Shown here one piece after another: positions 9,724-18,517 of a DNA stretch of 64,000 nt; position 1 is the stretch's first letter, and every line of letters starts with the position of its first letter. The DNA is taken from positions 111,866-175,865 of the forward strand of contig NZ_JACJSA010000017.1 in NCBI RefSeq assembly GCF_014697545.1, given 5' to 3'. The notes under the pieces are model-generated. The model saw only the letters and a program-made list of their open reading frames with translations. It searched no databases and was not told where the DNA came from. A program made the position numbers and the translations under genes. This DNA comes from Oscillatoria sp. FACHB-1407 (GTDB taxonomy: Bacteria > Cyanobacteriota > Cyanobacteriia > Elainellales > Elainellaceae).

Positions 9724-11229
9724 TTAAATATCGTACCCAAACAGATTAGGATCGACCTCGCCCAGTTGCAGATCTGCCAAGCCATATTCTGCCCAGCGGC
9801 GATCAACCATGGCTGCCGTTGTCAGGTCTGACTCCAGCGGTTCACCCCACGGGTGATCGGTTTCAGGAGGAATTTTGGTTGTCGCATCGATGCCCATCCG
9901 TCCACCCAAGCCAATTTTTTCACTGGCAAAGTCCAGCGTATCGAAAGGGGTTTCCGGCAGAATAAACACATCCCGTACCGGATCAACCTTAGAGGCGATC
10001 GCCCATACAACCTGACGTGGATCGCGGATATTGATCTCTTTATCCACCACAATCACAAATTTGGTGTAAGTGAACTGCGGTAACGCACTCCAGAAGGCTA
10101 ATGCGGCGCGTCTTGCCTGCCCCGGATAGGCTTTGTCGATGGAGATAATCGCTGCCTTGTAGCTCAACGCCTCCATCGGCAAAAAGAAGTCAGTAATCTC
10201 AGACACCTGTTGCCGCAGAATGGGGGTGTAGATGCGGTTTAAGGCGATCGCCATCATCGCTTCTTCCTTCGGTGGGCGACCGCTAAATGTCGTTAGATAA
10301 ATCGGGTCACGTCGATGGGTCATGCACTGAAAACGAATCAGCGGAGAATCCTCTACCCCACCGTAGTAACCCATGTGGTCGCCAAAGGGACCGTCCGGTA
10401 ATACTTCACCTGGGGTGATCGTGCCCTCTAAAACAAACTCTGAATCGGCAGGGACTTCTAAATCTACAGTCTTGCACTTTGCCAAGTGTACTCCCGACCC
10501 GCCATACAGCCCTGCAAACAGCCATTCTGATAGGTCAACCGGGATGGGCGTTGCGGCTGCCATAATGATTAGCGGATCAACCCCCAGGGCGATCGCCACC
10601 TCTAATTTTTTGCCCTTCTCTGCCGCTTTGCGTAAATGTCTGGCTCCACCCCGCACCGACAACCAATGCACCGTCATCGTATTGTGGGATTGTAATTGCA
10701 ACCGATAGACGCCCACATTGGGAATGCCTGTCTCACAGTCTTTGGTGATGACCAAGCCTAAAGTGATAATCTTGCCTGCGTCTCCTGCATAGGGACGAAT
10801 CATGGGAATTTGGTTCAGATCCAGATCATCCTTCTGAACCACGACTTGATGACAGGGGGGTAACAAATCCCGACTGGGTTTTGCCCGCACTAAATCAAAC
10901 AGGACTTTACCAAAAGCCACTGCCTGGGAGAGCTTTTTGGGGGGTTTGGGCTGTTGTAGCATTCCCAACTTCTGCCCCAGAGCTTCTAACTCCTGGGGAT
11001 GCTCCATGTTCATCGCCCAGCAAATTCGCTCCACAGTGCCCATGACGTTGATCGCGACAGGGTGAGGTGAGCCCTTGACGTTTTCAAACAACAACGCTGG
11101 ACCACCTCGTTGCAACATTCGCTGACTAATTTCAGCAATTTCTAAATCTGGATCAACTGGAGCTGTGATGCGTTTGAGTTGACCCCGCTGTTCAAGCTGT
11201 TTGAGGAATCCCCGCAGATCTCGCGCCAT
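9724..11229 (-). CDS. ubiD: UbiD-family decarboxylase
   Basis: Prenylated-FMN-dependent decarboxylase. Cyanobacterial members are linked to plastoquinone ring synthesis, together with a UbiX flavin prenyltransferase not in this window. I start at the ATG at 11229 (MARDLRGFLKQLE), the conserved N-terminus; the frame is open ten codons further up to 11259. This gives 501 aa, normal for the family. Conserved blocks include DPDLEIAEIS, GDHMGYYGG and TTFSGRPPKEEA. A strong hairpin (11246-11274) sits between it and prs. Confidence 0.92.
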   Translation of the reverse strand: MARDLRGFLKQLEQRGQLKRITAPVDPDLEIAEISQRMLQRGGPALLFENVKGSPHPVAINVMGTVERICWAMNMEHPQELEALGQKLGMLQQPKPPKKLSQAVAFGKVLFDLVRAKPSRDLLPPCHQVVVQKDDLDLNQIPMIRPYAGDAGKIITLGLVITKDCETGIPNVGVYRLQLQSHNTMTVHWLSVRGGARHLRKAAEKGKKLEVAIALGVDPLIIMAAATPIPVDLSEWLFAGLYGGSGVHLAKCKTVDLEVPADSEFVLEGTITPGEVLPDGPFGDHMGYYGGVEDSPLIRFQCMTHRRDPIYLTTFSGRPPKEEAMMAIALNRIYTPILRQQVSEITDFFLPMEALSYKAAIISIDKAYPGQARRAALAFWSALPQFTYTKFVIVVDKEINIRDPRQVVWAIASKVDPVRDVFILPETPFDTLDFASEKIGLGGRMGIDATTKIPPETDHPWGEPLESDLTTAAMVDRRWAEYGLADLQLGEVDPNLFGYDI

Positions 11230-11245
11230 AGTGAAGAAATGTAAA

Positions 11246-11274
11246 CCATCTCCTCTCATTATGAGGGGAGATGG
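11246..11274 (-). terminator. Hairpin between prs and ubiD
   Basis: A 14-bp stem with one G-U pair (CCATCTCCTCTCAT 11246-11259 with ATGAGGGGAGATGG 11261-11274) lies 20 bases past the prs stop. On the minus strand it is followed by TTTACATTTC. It may terminate prs or attenuate read-through into ubiD. Confidence 0.6.
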
Positions 11275-11293
11275 AACGAGAATGCTGCTTTAT

Positions 11294-12304
11294 TTAGCGG
11301 AACATGCTGCTCACTGAGCTATCTTCGTGAATACGCCAGATGGTTTCACCCAGCAGATTCGCGACAGAGAGCACTGTGAGTTGGTCAAAACGATTGTTTT
11401 CTGGAACCGGGATCGTATTGGTGATGATTACTTCTTCAAAGATCCCCGTTGACAGTCGTTCGATCGCAGGTGGAGAAAAGACAGCATGAGTCGCGCAGGC
11501 ATAGACCTGGCTTGCCCCTTCTTGGCGCAATAACCGCGCCCCTTCAGAAATGGTTCCGGCGGTGTCGATCATGTCATCAACCATGATGGCTGTTTTGCCT
11601 TTGACATCCCCGATCACATTTAACACTTCAGCCACGTTGTGGGCTTGTCGGCGTTTGTCAATGATTGCCAAGGGTGCATCCCCTAGCTTTTTGGCAAACG
11701 CTCTAGCACGAGCAACCCCTCCCACGTCAGGAGAGACGACCACAATATCTTCTAACCCCTTGCTGTTGAGGTAATCCAAAATCACTGGAGAACCGTACAC
11801 ATGGTCAAAGGGAATATCGAAATAGCCTTGAATCTGAGCAGAGTGCAAATCCATTGCCAATACTCGACTGGCTCCAGCCTGGGTGATCAAGTTGGCGACC
11901 AGTTTGGCAGTGATGGATTCACGACCTGCTGTTTTGCGATCGGCTCTGGCGTAGCCGTAGTAGGGAATGACCGCTGTAATTTGGCGGGCAGATGCTCGAC
12001 GACAAGCATCAATCATAATCAACAGTTCCATCAGGTTGTCATTTACCGGATGACAGGTTGGTTGCATCAGATAAACGTCACAGCCTCGGATGGACTCCTG
12101 GATCTGGATGTATAGTTCTCCATCGGCGAACCGTTTACGAACCATCGGTCCTAAATCCATGCCCAGGTAGCGGGCTACCTCTTGAGCGAGGGGCACGTTC
12201 GCTGAACCAGAAAATAGCCTCAGACGGTTGTTGTCAGATAAAGGAGAAAGAGGAGGCTGAAGAGTCAGAGTGGCAGAACGGATCACGACAGGTCCTCGCA
12301 GCAT
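11294..12304 (-). CDS. prs: Ribose-phosphate pyrophosphokinase
   Basis: Makes PRPP from ribose 5-phosphate and ATP; cytoplasmic, feeding nucleotide, His and Trp synthesis. 336 aa. The ATP-binding region includes MDLHSAQIQGYF (151-162), and the PRPP motif is AIMVDDMIDTAGT (239-251). The N-terminal 25 residues (SATLTLQPPLSP) are a short extension often seen in cyanobacterial Prs. A GTG at codon 7 is an alternative start. Prs supplies the PRPP used by apt about 4 kb away. Confidence 0.96.
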   Translation of the reverse strand: MLRGPVVIRSATLTLQPPLSPLSDNNRLRLFSGSANVPLAQEVARYLGMDLGPMVRKRFADGELYIQIQESIRGCDVYLMQPTCHPVNDNLMELLIMIDACRRASARQITAVIPYYGYARADRKTAGRESITAKLVANLITQAGASRVLAMDLHSAQIQGYFDIPFDHVYGSPVILDYLNSKGLEDIVVVSPDVGGVARARAFAKKLGDAPLAIIDKRRQAHNVAEVLNVIGDVKGKTAIMVDDMIDTAGTISEGARLLRQEGASQVYACATHAVFSPPAIERLSTGIFEEVIITNTIPVPENNRFDQLTVLSVANLLGETIWRIHEDSSVSSMFR

Positions 12305-12881
12305 GAATTCACCGCAATATTATCATCCTAGTTTTAAAACATCTGCTAGAGTTTCTTCGGAATTTATAAATCAAGGTTTATTGATATTGCGGTGTTGACT
12401 TAACACAATAAATAATGAATTAGATTGAGTAATTTTAAGGATATTGAAGCAGAAGGCGAAATAAGATCGATTAAATTTTTGGAAATTGCTAAACCTTTTC
12501 AGGTTAATGACTCAGGATCGCGGATTTATTAAATCCGCAAACGGTACGGACGGTTTTAGCGGATCAGTCTTCACCTTGCAATGGATTCGACGGCAAAAAC
12601 CCGCCCCTATCAGATACAGACCTAACCATTTTTACCAAACGCTTTGCCAAACTCAGTGGGAGCCATTGATGACAGTTTTATGTGCTGAGCCGTGTGTGCT
12701 GAACTCCAGGCTAATCTAAAACGGTTACCCACATATTAATTTTATTCTAGCGTTCTGTCTTTAGGTTGACATGGCACAAGAAAACCACAGAGCAAGAAAC
12801 AAGTGTTTTCGACTCTGTGGTTTTCAATAGCTCAAATTAATTTTGCCAACTTAAATGACCGAGTGAGCGATGTGACTAAAC
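12305..12881. other. Intergenic region between prs and psb30
   Basis: The half next to prs is AT-rich (12330-12480) and holds the likely prs promoter. The half next to psb30 holds its terminator at 12781-12824. A 77-codon frame at 12486-12719 has no protein-like features. Confidence 0.5.
12781..12824 (-). terminator. Terminator of psb30
   Basis: A perfect 12-bp stem AAAACCACAGAG (12781-12792) with CTCTGTGGTTTT (12813-12824) ends in T on the minus strand and lies about 58 bases after the psb30 stop. Confidence 0.7.
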
Positions 12882-13013
12882 CTAGAGGTTGCCATTCCGA
12901 AATGCTAGGACGACGATCACCGCAGGACCAGCAAGCATGATCATCGCTACCAGAGTTAACTGGGCGATCGCTTCCCAGTTGATGCTACCAAGGGTGCTAA
13001 CTAGAGTGTCCAT
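12882..13013 (-). CDS. psb30: Photosystem II subunit Psb30 (Ycf12)
   Basis: A 43-aa ORF from the ATG at 13013 to the TAG at 12882. It has one TM helix (about residues 17-38) and the conserved pattern INWEAIAQLT, then AGPAVIVVLAFRNGNL, which matches Psb30/Ycf12, a single-helix subunit at the periphery of the PSII core in the thylakoid. Family length is 33-46 aa. It has its own terminator and is divergent from the YkgJ-type gene at 13244. Confidence 0.88.
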   Translation of the reverse strand: MDTLVSTLGSINWEAIAQLTLVAMIMLAGPAVIVVLAFRNGNL

Positions 13014-13243
13014 TCATTCCCCCAACGACTCAATAAGTTTGTTATCTAATCTGAAAGACTAGCTCACATTCTACCCCTGAATGGGACTCGTTTTCTCATC
13101 TGATTTACAAACTCAATAACATTCCTGAGGGGATTTTGTGAGATGAGTGGGTTCCTCAGAAACACAGTAGCGCAGCATTTAGGATGGTATGGGAGAGCGG
13201 CACATCGGTCGCGATCTGATGTTGACCTTGAGAGGACGAATGA

Positions 13244-13597
13244 ATGGCGACTTGGCGTTGTGTGAAACAGTGTGGGGCGTGTTGTCATCTTGATCCCCGC
13301 GATCGCCCCGATTTAGAAGCGTATCTTGCGCCCGATGACCTGGCACTTTATCACAGCATGGTCGGTATCGATGGCTGGTGCGTTAACTTTGACCATGATA
13401 GTCGCGAGTGTCGAATTTACAGCGATCGCCCCCGGTTTTGTCGAGTTGAGGCAGAGACATTTCAACAGATGTATGACATTGAGCCGGAAGAGCTAAACGA
13501 GTTTGCGATCGATTGTTGTCGGCAGCAGATCGAAGGGGTGTATGGCGATCGGAGTTTGGAGATGATTCGGTTTGATCAGGCGATGCTGGAGGGGTGA
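13244..13597 (+). CDS. YkgJ-family cysteine cluster protein
   Basis: 117 aa with the Cys-cluster signature of the YkgJ/CxxCxxCC family: CVKQCGACC (residues 6-14), then CVNF, CRIYSDRPRFC and a distal CC. The arrangement suggests an Fe-S or zinc site; the biochemical role is not known. Cytoplasmic. It is divergent from psb30 with 230 bases between. The downstream side runs directly into a long purine heptamer array. Confidence 0.88.
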   Translation: MATWRCVKQCGACCHLDPRDRPDLEAYLAPDDLALYHSMVGIDGWCVNFDHDSRECRIYSDRPRFCRVEAETFQQMYDIEPEELNEFAIDCCRQQIEGVYGDRSLEMIRFDQAMLEG

Positions 13598-13637
13598 GAA
13601 AAAAAGAAAGAAGAAAGAAAAAGGAAGAGAGAAAACG

Positions 13638-13856
13638 GGAAAGAATGAAAGATGAAGGATAAAGGATAAAGGGTGAAGGGTGAAGGATGAAAGATGAAGG
13701 ATAAAGGATGAAGGGTGAAGGGTGAAGGGTGAAGGATGAAGGATGAAGGATGAAGGATGAAGGATGAAGGATGAAGGATGAAGGGTGAAGGATGAAGGGT
13801 GAAGGGTGAAGGGTGAAGGGTGAAGGGTAAAGGGTGAAGGGTGAAGGTTGGAGGTG
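13638..13856. repeat. Heptamer tandem array (GGATGAA / GGGTGAA)
   Basis: About 30 consecutive 7-base units alternate between GGATGAA, GGATAAA and GGGTGAA, homogenised in blocks. This is the short tandemly repeated repetitive (STRR) class of cyanobacteria. It lies between the stop at 13597 and the gene at 13969. The complementary strand contains a spurious open frame rich in LHPSSF. Confidence 0.9.
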
Positions 13857-13968
13857 GGTGGATGGTCAGGATGACAGATCAACTTTTAAGCAACATATCC
13901 TGAAGGGATGGAGTGTAGATTGCATAGGTGACATCTCCCCAGAGCTATTCATCTTTGGAGAGTGAATT

Positions 13969-14727
13969 ATGACTAATCCTATGAAACTGAACTCGTGGAT
14001 GACCGCTTTACTAGCAGCAGGATTTGCACTGACCAGCACAGGCTGCACCGTCACGTTTACATCGGATGCTGCGCCAACCTCGTCTCCTGTAATCGCAAAT
14101 GCTGCAAACCCGACGGCTGCTCTTCCAACCTCTGCTGATGTCACAGGCACCTGGCAGATCACTGAAGCCAAAGGAATTGACGGCACGACTTACACAGGGC
14201 AGGTAGACATTCAGTCGTTGGGGGACGTTTATCGTCTGACATGGGATAGCTCAATTGGCAGCTATAAAGGCATTGGTTTTTTGGTTGAAGATCAGCTTTT
14301 TGTTGGCTCTGGTACTGATGTAGAAGAGTATGGAGTAGGCGTCTACCGCATTCAGCCCGATGGAACGCTGGAGGGACAGTGGACGTTGCCGTCTTCAGAG
14401 GGTCAAGTGGGAACAGAAACCGCCACCAAGAGTGGAATCGGACTGACAGGAACTTATCAAGTTCAGGGAGTGAACCCCAACAACGAAGGCGATTATGAAG
14501 GTACACTGGAAATCCAGCAGACTGGAGATACTTACCAGTTGAGTTGGGAGGTTGGCAGTGATGTCTACACTGGAGTTGGGCTGCGCTCTGGAGATTGGTT
14601 AGCCGTCAGTTGGGGAGAACCTGGTAGCTTTGGAGTGATGGCGTTTGCGATCGCCGACAATACGATGAGTGGTCGCTGGGCAGTCCCCGATGAAACCCAA
14701 CTGGGAGTCGAAAACTTAGCACGTTAA
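13969..14727 (+). CDS. Lipoprotein with a duplicated beta-rich domain (252 aa)
   Basis: A lipoprotein signal peptide with lipobox LTSTGC puts the acylated cysteine near residue 26. Two homologous halves follow: about residues 61-150 starting TGTWQITE and about 158-245 starting TGTYQVQG, each with a Y-x-G-x-(V/L)-x-I-Q-x-x-G-D-x-Y-x-L-(T/S)-W pattern. It looks like a two-repeat beta-barrel or lipocalin-like fold on the membrane surface; function unknown. The next gene begins 12 bases after its stop, so it leads a three-gene unit. Confidence 0.8.
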   Translation: MTNPMKLNSWMTALLAAGFALTSTGCTVTFTSDAAPTSSPVIANAANPTAALPTSADVTGTWQITEAKGIDGTTYTGQVDIQSLGDVYRLTWDSSIGSYKGIGFLVEDQLFVGSGTDVEEYGVGVYRIQPDGTLEGQWTLPSSEGQVGTETATKSGIGLTGTYQVQGVNPNNEGDYEGTLEIQQTGDTYQLSWEVGSDVYTGVGLRSGDWLAVSWGEPGSFGVMAFAIADNTMSGRWAVPDETQLGVENLAR

Positions 14728-14739
14728 AACGAAGGAATT

Positions 14740-15606
14740 ATGGTTGAGGTTCAACCCAATCGTGAATGGTGGGCGCAACGCTGGATCGATGTTTTGGAAT
14801 CATTTGGCTGGCGACGACGACTGGAGCGTGCTCGCAATTATGCTCGTCAGGGCAACGTGCTGAACATCGATTTTAAGGGAGCCAAAGTATCTGCGCTGGT
14901 GCAGGGAACGGCTCCAGAACCTTATAAAGTGTCGTTGTCGCTTGATCCATTCCCGGATGAGCAGTGGCAGTATGTGATCGAGTCAATGGCAGAACGGGCA
15001 ATTTTCTCAGCCAAATTATTAGCTGGAGAGATGCCCCAAAACATTGAGGAAGTGTTTACTGCAAATGGGTTGAGCCTATTTCCGTTTACCAAGTTCGATA
15101 TCCACAGCAAATGCTCCTGCCCTGACCCTGCAAATCCTTGCAAACACATCGGGGCGGTGTATTACGTCTTGGGCGATCGCTTCAGTGAAGATCCGTTTGT
15201 ATTGTTTCAACTGCGGGGACGCACGAAAGAAGAGATTATTAGTGCGCTGCGTCAGTTTCGCAGTACGGCAACCAGCGAGGCAACCGAGGCAACGCAAGGC
15301 ATTGCTTCCGATGGAGAAATTGCCGAGGCCCATCTTGCTTCTGCTGCCCATCCGCATCCGCCCATCAATCTTGACCATTTTTGGGATTATGATGCTCAAC
15401 TGGAACCTTCTCTGGTGGTGATCGCTCCTCCACCGAGCAGTGAAACCGTGTTAGATATTCTAGGTACGATTCCTTTTAAGGAAGGATCGGGGAACGCGGC
15501 TGTAACTCAAATTCAGTTGGTGATGGAACACCTGAAATCAGTCTATGGTCAGGTAAGTCAGCAGGCAGTATTAACTGCTATGAATACGGGTAAAACAGAC
15601 TTCTAG
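14740..15606 (+). CDS. SWIM zinc-finger protein (288 aa)
   Basis: A SWIM motif (CxCx6CxH) is present: C125, C127, C134 and H136 in CSCPDPANPCKHIG. The N-terminal 120 residues (WWAQRWIDVLESFGW and following) match the usual partner region of bacterial SWIM proteins, which often accompany SNF2 helicases. No helicase gene is adjacent here. The motif suggests nucleic-acid or protein binding in the cytoplasm. A GAAGGA ribosome-binding site precedes the start. The C-terminal half (about 190-288) is variable and low in recognisable features. Confidence 0.88.
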   Translation: MVEVQPNREWWAQRWIDVLESFGWRRRLERARNYARQGNVLNIDFKGAKVSALVQGTAPEPYKVSLSLDPFPDEQWQYVIESMAERAIFSAKLLAGEMPQNIEEVFTANGLSLFPFTKFDIHSKCSCPDPANPCKHIGAVYYVLGDRFSEDPFVLFQLRGRTKEEIISALRQFRSTATSEATEATQGIASDGEIAEAHLASAAHPHPPINLDHFWDYDAQLEPSLVVIAPPPSSETVLDILGTIPFKEGSGNAAVTQIQLVMEHLKSVYGQVSQQAVLTAMNTGKTDF

Positions 15607-15621
15607 CACTTTGGAAAGCAG

Positions 15622-16287
15622 ATGATGAGGTTACGTGGGCGACGGTTGGCGGTTGCAATAGGGGCGATGGGGATGATGCTGGGTGCTATTGCTGCGCCTG
15701 CTGCTCGGAGTCAAGAGCCTGCTTTCATGACCGACCCTTTGAGTGTTGAGTTAGATACGGCTTTGCTCTCACCAGAGGTGGTGTTGCAGGCGGATGGTCC
15801 CATCATGCGTCATGACACGATCTCCCAACAAGATATTACTGCTCCCAGTTTGTGGTGGGCAAATGAGCAGTTTGGCGGCAAGTTAGTTAATAGTTGGCTT
15901 GCCTATTCTGGCACGGATGGAAATTTGCGCCGCGTTGATATGGTTGTCAATCAACAGGTCTGGAGTCTTTACACCTATTTTGAGCGGTATGGCTTTGTCA
16001 CTCAAATGGGGACTGCTGCCTGGGATTATCGCTATAACATGCGGATCTTTAATCGCGATCGCGAATTGTTAGCTGCATATATGTGCGAACCGGGAACAGT
16101 CGCCAGCATAGTTGACACACAGCCTGCTAGCTCACCCCCCTGTGAGGTCACGTTTTACGTGTGTGAATCACTCGAAACAGTGATCTCTCAACCGCAAACA
16201 GATGCTCCTCGGCGGATTGATTACTGCCGTGAAGACGAGGCATCGGGTGGCGCAGCTAGAGACCCTAACCCATTTGGCGAACCTTAG
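15622..16287 (+). CDS. Secreted hypothetical protein (221 aa)
   Basis: An N-terminal signal peptide (residues 1-31, Arg-rich then hydrophobic, ending AAPAARSQ) is followed by a mature domain with LWWANEQFGG and VVNQQVWSLYTYFERYGF. Four cysteines in the C-terminal half (CEPG, CEV, CES, CRE) could form disulfides in the periplasm. I do not recognise a named family. It is 15 bases downstream of the SWIM gene and is probably the last gene of that unit. Its 3' end overlaps the convergent solute-binding gene by 23 bases. Confidence 0.8.
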   Translation: MMRLRGRRLAVAIGAMGMMLGAIAAPAARSQEPAFMTDPLSVELDTALLSPEVVLQADGPIMRHDTISQQDITAPSLWWANEQFGGKLVNSWLAYSGTDGNLRRVDMVVNQQVWSLYTYFERYGFVTQMGTAAWDYRYNMRIFNRDRELLAAYMCEPGTVASIVDTQPASSPPCEVTFYVCESLETVISQPQTDAPRRIDYCREDEASGGAARDPNPFGEP

Positions 16288-17434
16288 CCCAGAGGCGACG
16301 ATATTCCTCGATAGTATCGGGTGATAGGGGCAGCAAAAACTCGCTGCTCTCCAAAATGTCGGCAGATGGCAGCAACAGGGCGTTTGCTCGGAGCGTTTCG
16401 GGGAGAGTGTCGCGATTGGTTCGGAGTAGCTGGGGGGAGGCAGATAATCCCAACAGAGCCAGCTGAATCACTGTCTCAGGTTGCCAGCAAAAGTCAATCC
16501 ATTGAGAAGCAAGGGAAGCGTCGTTCGTAGGTGCTCCTGCGGGGCGCACCCACAGGTCAGCCGTCAAAATTGTCCCTGATGCCGGAACGACAGCTGCAAT
16601 CCGGCGATCGCTGTCTGCTATGCGCAAAATGTCAGTAGACCAACCCACGGCTGCCCAGGTATCGCCGAGCAACAGTGGTTGTAGATAGGCATTGGAGCTA
16701 TAAAACTTTGTCTGCTGGTGTAACGTGGTTAGCTGTGATGCAACGGCATCATCCAGGCGATCGCTGTTGACCGATTGTCCCAGTTCTTTCAACACCATGC
16801 CAATTGTGGCTCTGGGGCTATCCAGCAGTGAAATTCGCCCCTGCAACTCCGGTCGCCACAGGTCACTCCAGTCTGTAGGTTGCCAACCCAGTTCTCCAAA
16901 TTCCTTGGGTCGATAGGCGATCATCAACGTGCCCCAACGGTAGGGGGCAGCCCAAATGTCCCCATTAGGGTCAGGTTGTCCCTGAGCGTTGCGGGTTACT
17001 AACGTCTGAAACTTGGCATCCAGTTGTTGTAAGCCGCTCACTTCTGTCGATGCAAAGGGAGCAATTAACCCCTGAGCGATCGCGGTCGTCAGCCAAAAGT
17101 CGCCTAACGTCAACAAATCGGCTTGATCAGTCGTTGGTTTTCTGCCTACGAGCGGCACCCACTCCGGTAAGCCACTTCTCTGCTCTGTTGTTTGAGCCTC
17201 CTTCCAGGCCACCAACAGGTCATACAACTGAACCAGTTGTGGTAGGGGCACTGCATCTAATGCGATACGTTGCTCTAACTGACGCTGAAACTGCTTGAAC
17301 AACTGCACCGGAATGGAGTTCTCTAACATCTGAATACTTAAACTCGGTGATGTCTGAGAACGGCAACTTGGCAGTAGGGAACTGAGTGCCAGCGCACCTA
17401 ACCCCAGTAAGAGCGATCGCCGCTTGAAGGTCAT
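16265..17434 (-). CDS. Extracellular solute-binding lipoprotein (PotD-like)
   Basis: A 389-aa periplasmic binding protein of the spermidine/putrescine or iron class. The N-terminus has an RR pair (KRRSLLLG), so Tat export is possible, then a lipobox-like LLPSC near residue 24. Domain signs include WAAPYRWGTLMIAYR and VPASGTILTADLWVR, typical of the type II binding fold. No permease or ATPase gene is next to it, so the substrate is uncertain. Its 3' end overlaps the convergent gene ending at 16287. Confidence 0.85.
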   Translation of the reverse strand: MTFKRRSLLLGLGALALSSLLPSCRSQTSPSLSIQMLENSIPVQLFKQFQRQLEQRIALDAVPLPQLVQLYDLLVAWKEAQTTEQRSGLPEWVPLVGRKPTTDQADLLTLGDFWLTTAIAQGLIAPFASTEVSGLQQLDAKFQTLVTRNAQGQPDPNGDIWAAPYRWGTLMIAYRPKEFGELGWQPTDWSDLWRPELQGRISLLDSPRATIGMVLKELGQSVNSDRLDDAVASQLTTLHQQTKFYSSNAYLQPLLLGDTWAAVGWSTDILRIADSDRRIAAVVPASGTILTADLWVRPAGAPTNDASLASQWIDFCWQPETVIQLALLGLSASPQLLRTNRDTLPETLRANALLLPSADILESSEFLLPLSPDTIEEYRRLWAKVRQMG

Positions 17435-17977
17435 TCCGTATCTCTTTGTTTAGATCTGAATCAACTGCTACAGACCGATTATAGTCAGTTGTTATCTCTA
17501 ATGTTTGACAAGTTGGCAGAATCGCAATGACATCAACCTTGACCAATAACCTTTAACAACCGCTAGTGGGCGATCGCTCAATTTTGCTTTGGAGTGATAA
17601 AAATGGGTCGTTTTCTCTACAAATCACCGCTCTGCACCGATGGTCAAGGAAACGTAAGAACTCAACATAATTTTATTATGTCTATCTAGAACCTACAGCC
17701 TGATAAATTCTAGACCGGAGTGCGATCGCCAAGCTAATTTCTGTAAGTATGATGGCATCTCGATTAGAGCGGTTTTCTTGAAACTATGAAATGGCTAAAA
17801 GTTTGGTTTCAGGGACTTTGAAACGGTCTGATCAAGATTTGAATCAGTTACAAAACTTTCAATCTTAATGATTGAAAACTTACTCAAAAGTTAAATGATT
17901 CAGGAATATAGCTAATAACAGGTATCACACTCTCTAATATAGAGGAGCGAATTATCAACGATTTCATAAGGCGTCAC
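17435..17977. other. Intergenic region, divergent promoters
   Basis: A 543-base region between the solute-binding gene (minus) and the gene at 17978 (plus). It is AT-rich toward the right, with two HIP1-like sites. I see no RNA gene, ORF or strong hairpin. Confidence 0.4.
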
Positions 17978-18349
17978 ATGGATTCACTCCAAGAACAAAT
18001 TACTATCTTGAATATTAAAGTTGACGCACTGTATCAACTGATTGAACAGGTCAGCGAAAAGGCAACTTCAATCCTGACTGAAGTTCAAAGCGATTCAACC
18101 ACTGGCAACACACCTTTGGTATCAGGAAATACCTTAGGGCGTTCCTACAGTCGCGGTGGTTATGATGCTGCAATGGAGCACAAAGATGTGTTGTCCGATG
18201 CAGGTTATTCGGATGGCGACAGCCACAGCGGTGAACGGACTTTGTCTCCTGAAGTTCAGATTCAACGACTGACCGCACAGTTGACAGCTGCTTATAACCG
18301 CATCGCTGCCTTAGAGGAGCAGCTTCTAGCGCGACGAATTCACACCTGA
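17978..18349 (+). CDS. Small coiled-coil hypothetical protein (123 aa)
   Basis: Residues 1-30 (SLQEQITILNIKVDALYQLI) and 95-120 (QRLTAQLTAAYNRIAALEEQ) have heptad patterns of coiled coils, joined by a Gly/Ser/Asp-rich linker with SYSRGGYDAAMEHKD. No signal peptide or TM helix, so cytoplasmic. I do not recognise a family. It is monocistronic with a strong terminator. Confidence 0.75.
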   Translation: MDSLQEQITILNIKVDALYQLIEQVSEKATSILTEVQSDSTTGNTPLVSGNTLGRSYSRGGYDAAMEHKDVLSDAGYSDGDSHSGERTLSPEVQIQRLTAQLTAAYNRIAALEEQLLARRIHT

Positions 18350-18384
18350 AACCACTTCTACAAATGGAGCAACATAACACTTGG

Positions 18385-18421
18385 GTAGGGGTATGACATG
18401 TCATGCCCCTACTCGTTTTTT
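18385..18421 (+). terminator. Rho-independent terminator
   Basis: GTAGGGG (18385-18391) pairs with CCCCTAC (18406-18412), and the inner ATGACATGTCAT is itself palindromic. It is followed by TCGTTTTTT. It is 36 bases after the stop of the gene at 17978. Confidence 0.9.
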
Positions 18422-18517
18422 GGAGCTACTGTTTCGATTGATGTAGGTTCTCTGAGGGTCTTACCAAGAGGACTACAGGGGGTCGTTGATTGAGCACAGC
18501 TTTATATTGAATTGGTA

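Noticed and set aside
12486..12719. 77-codon frame between prs and psb30
   Set aside because: No domain, no ribosome-binding site and no signal of coding bias.
13493..13882. Open frame of LHPSSFILHP repeats on the minus strand
   Set aside because: It is only the translation of the GGATGAA heptamer array and overlaps the YkgJ-type gene.
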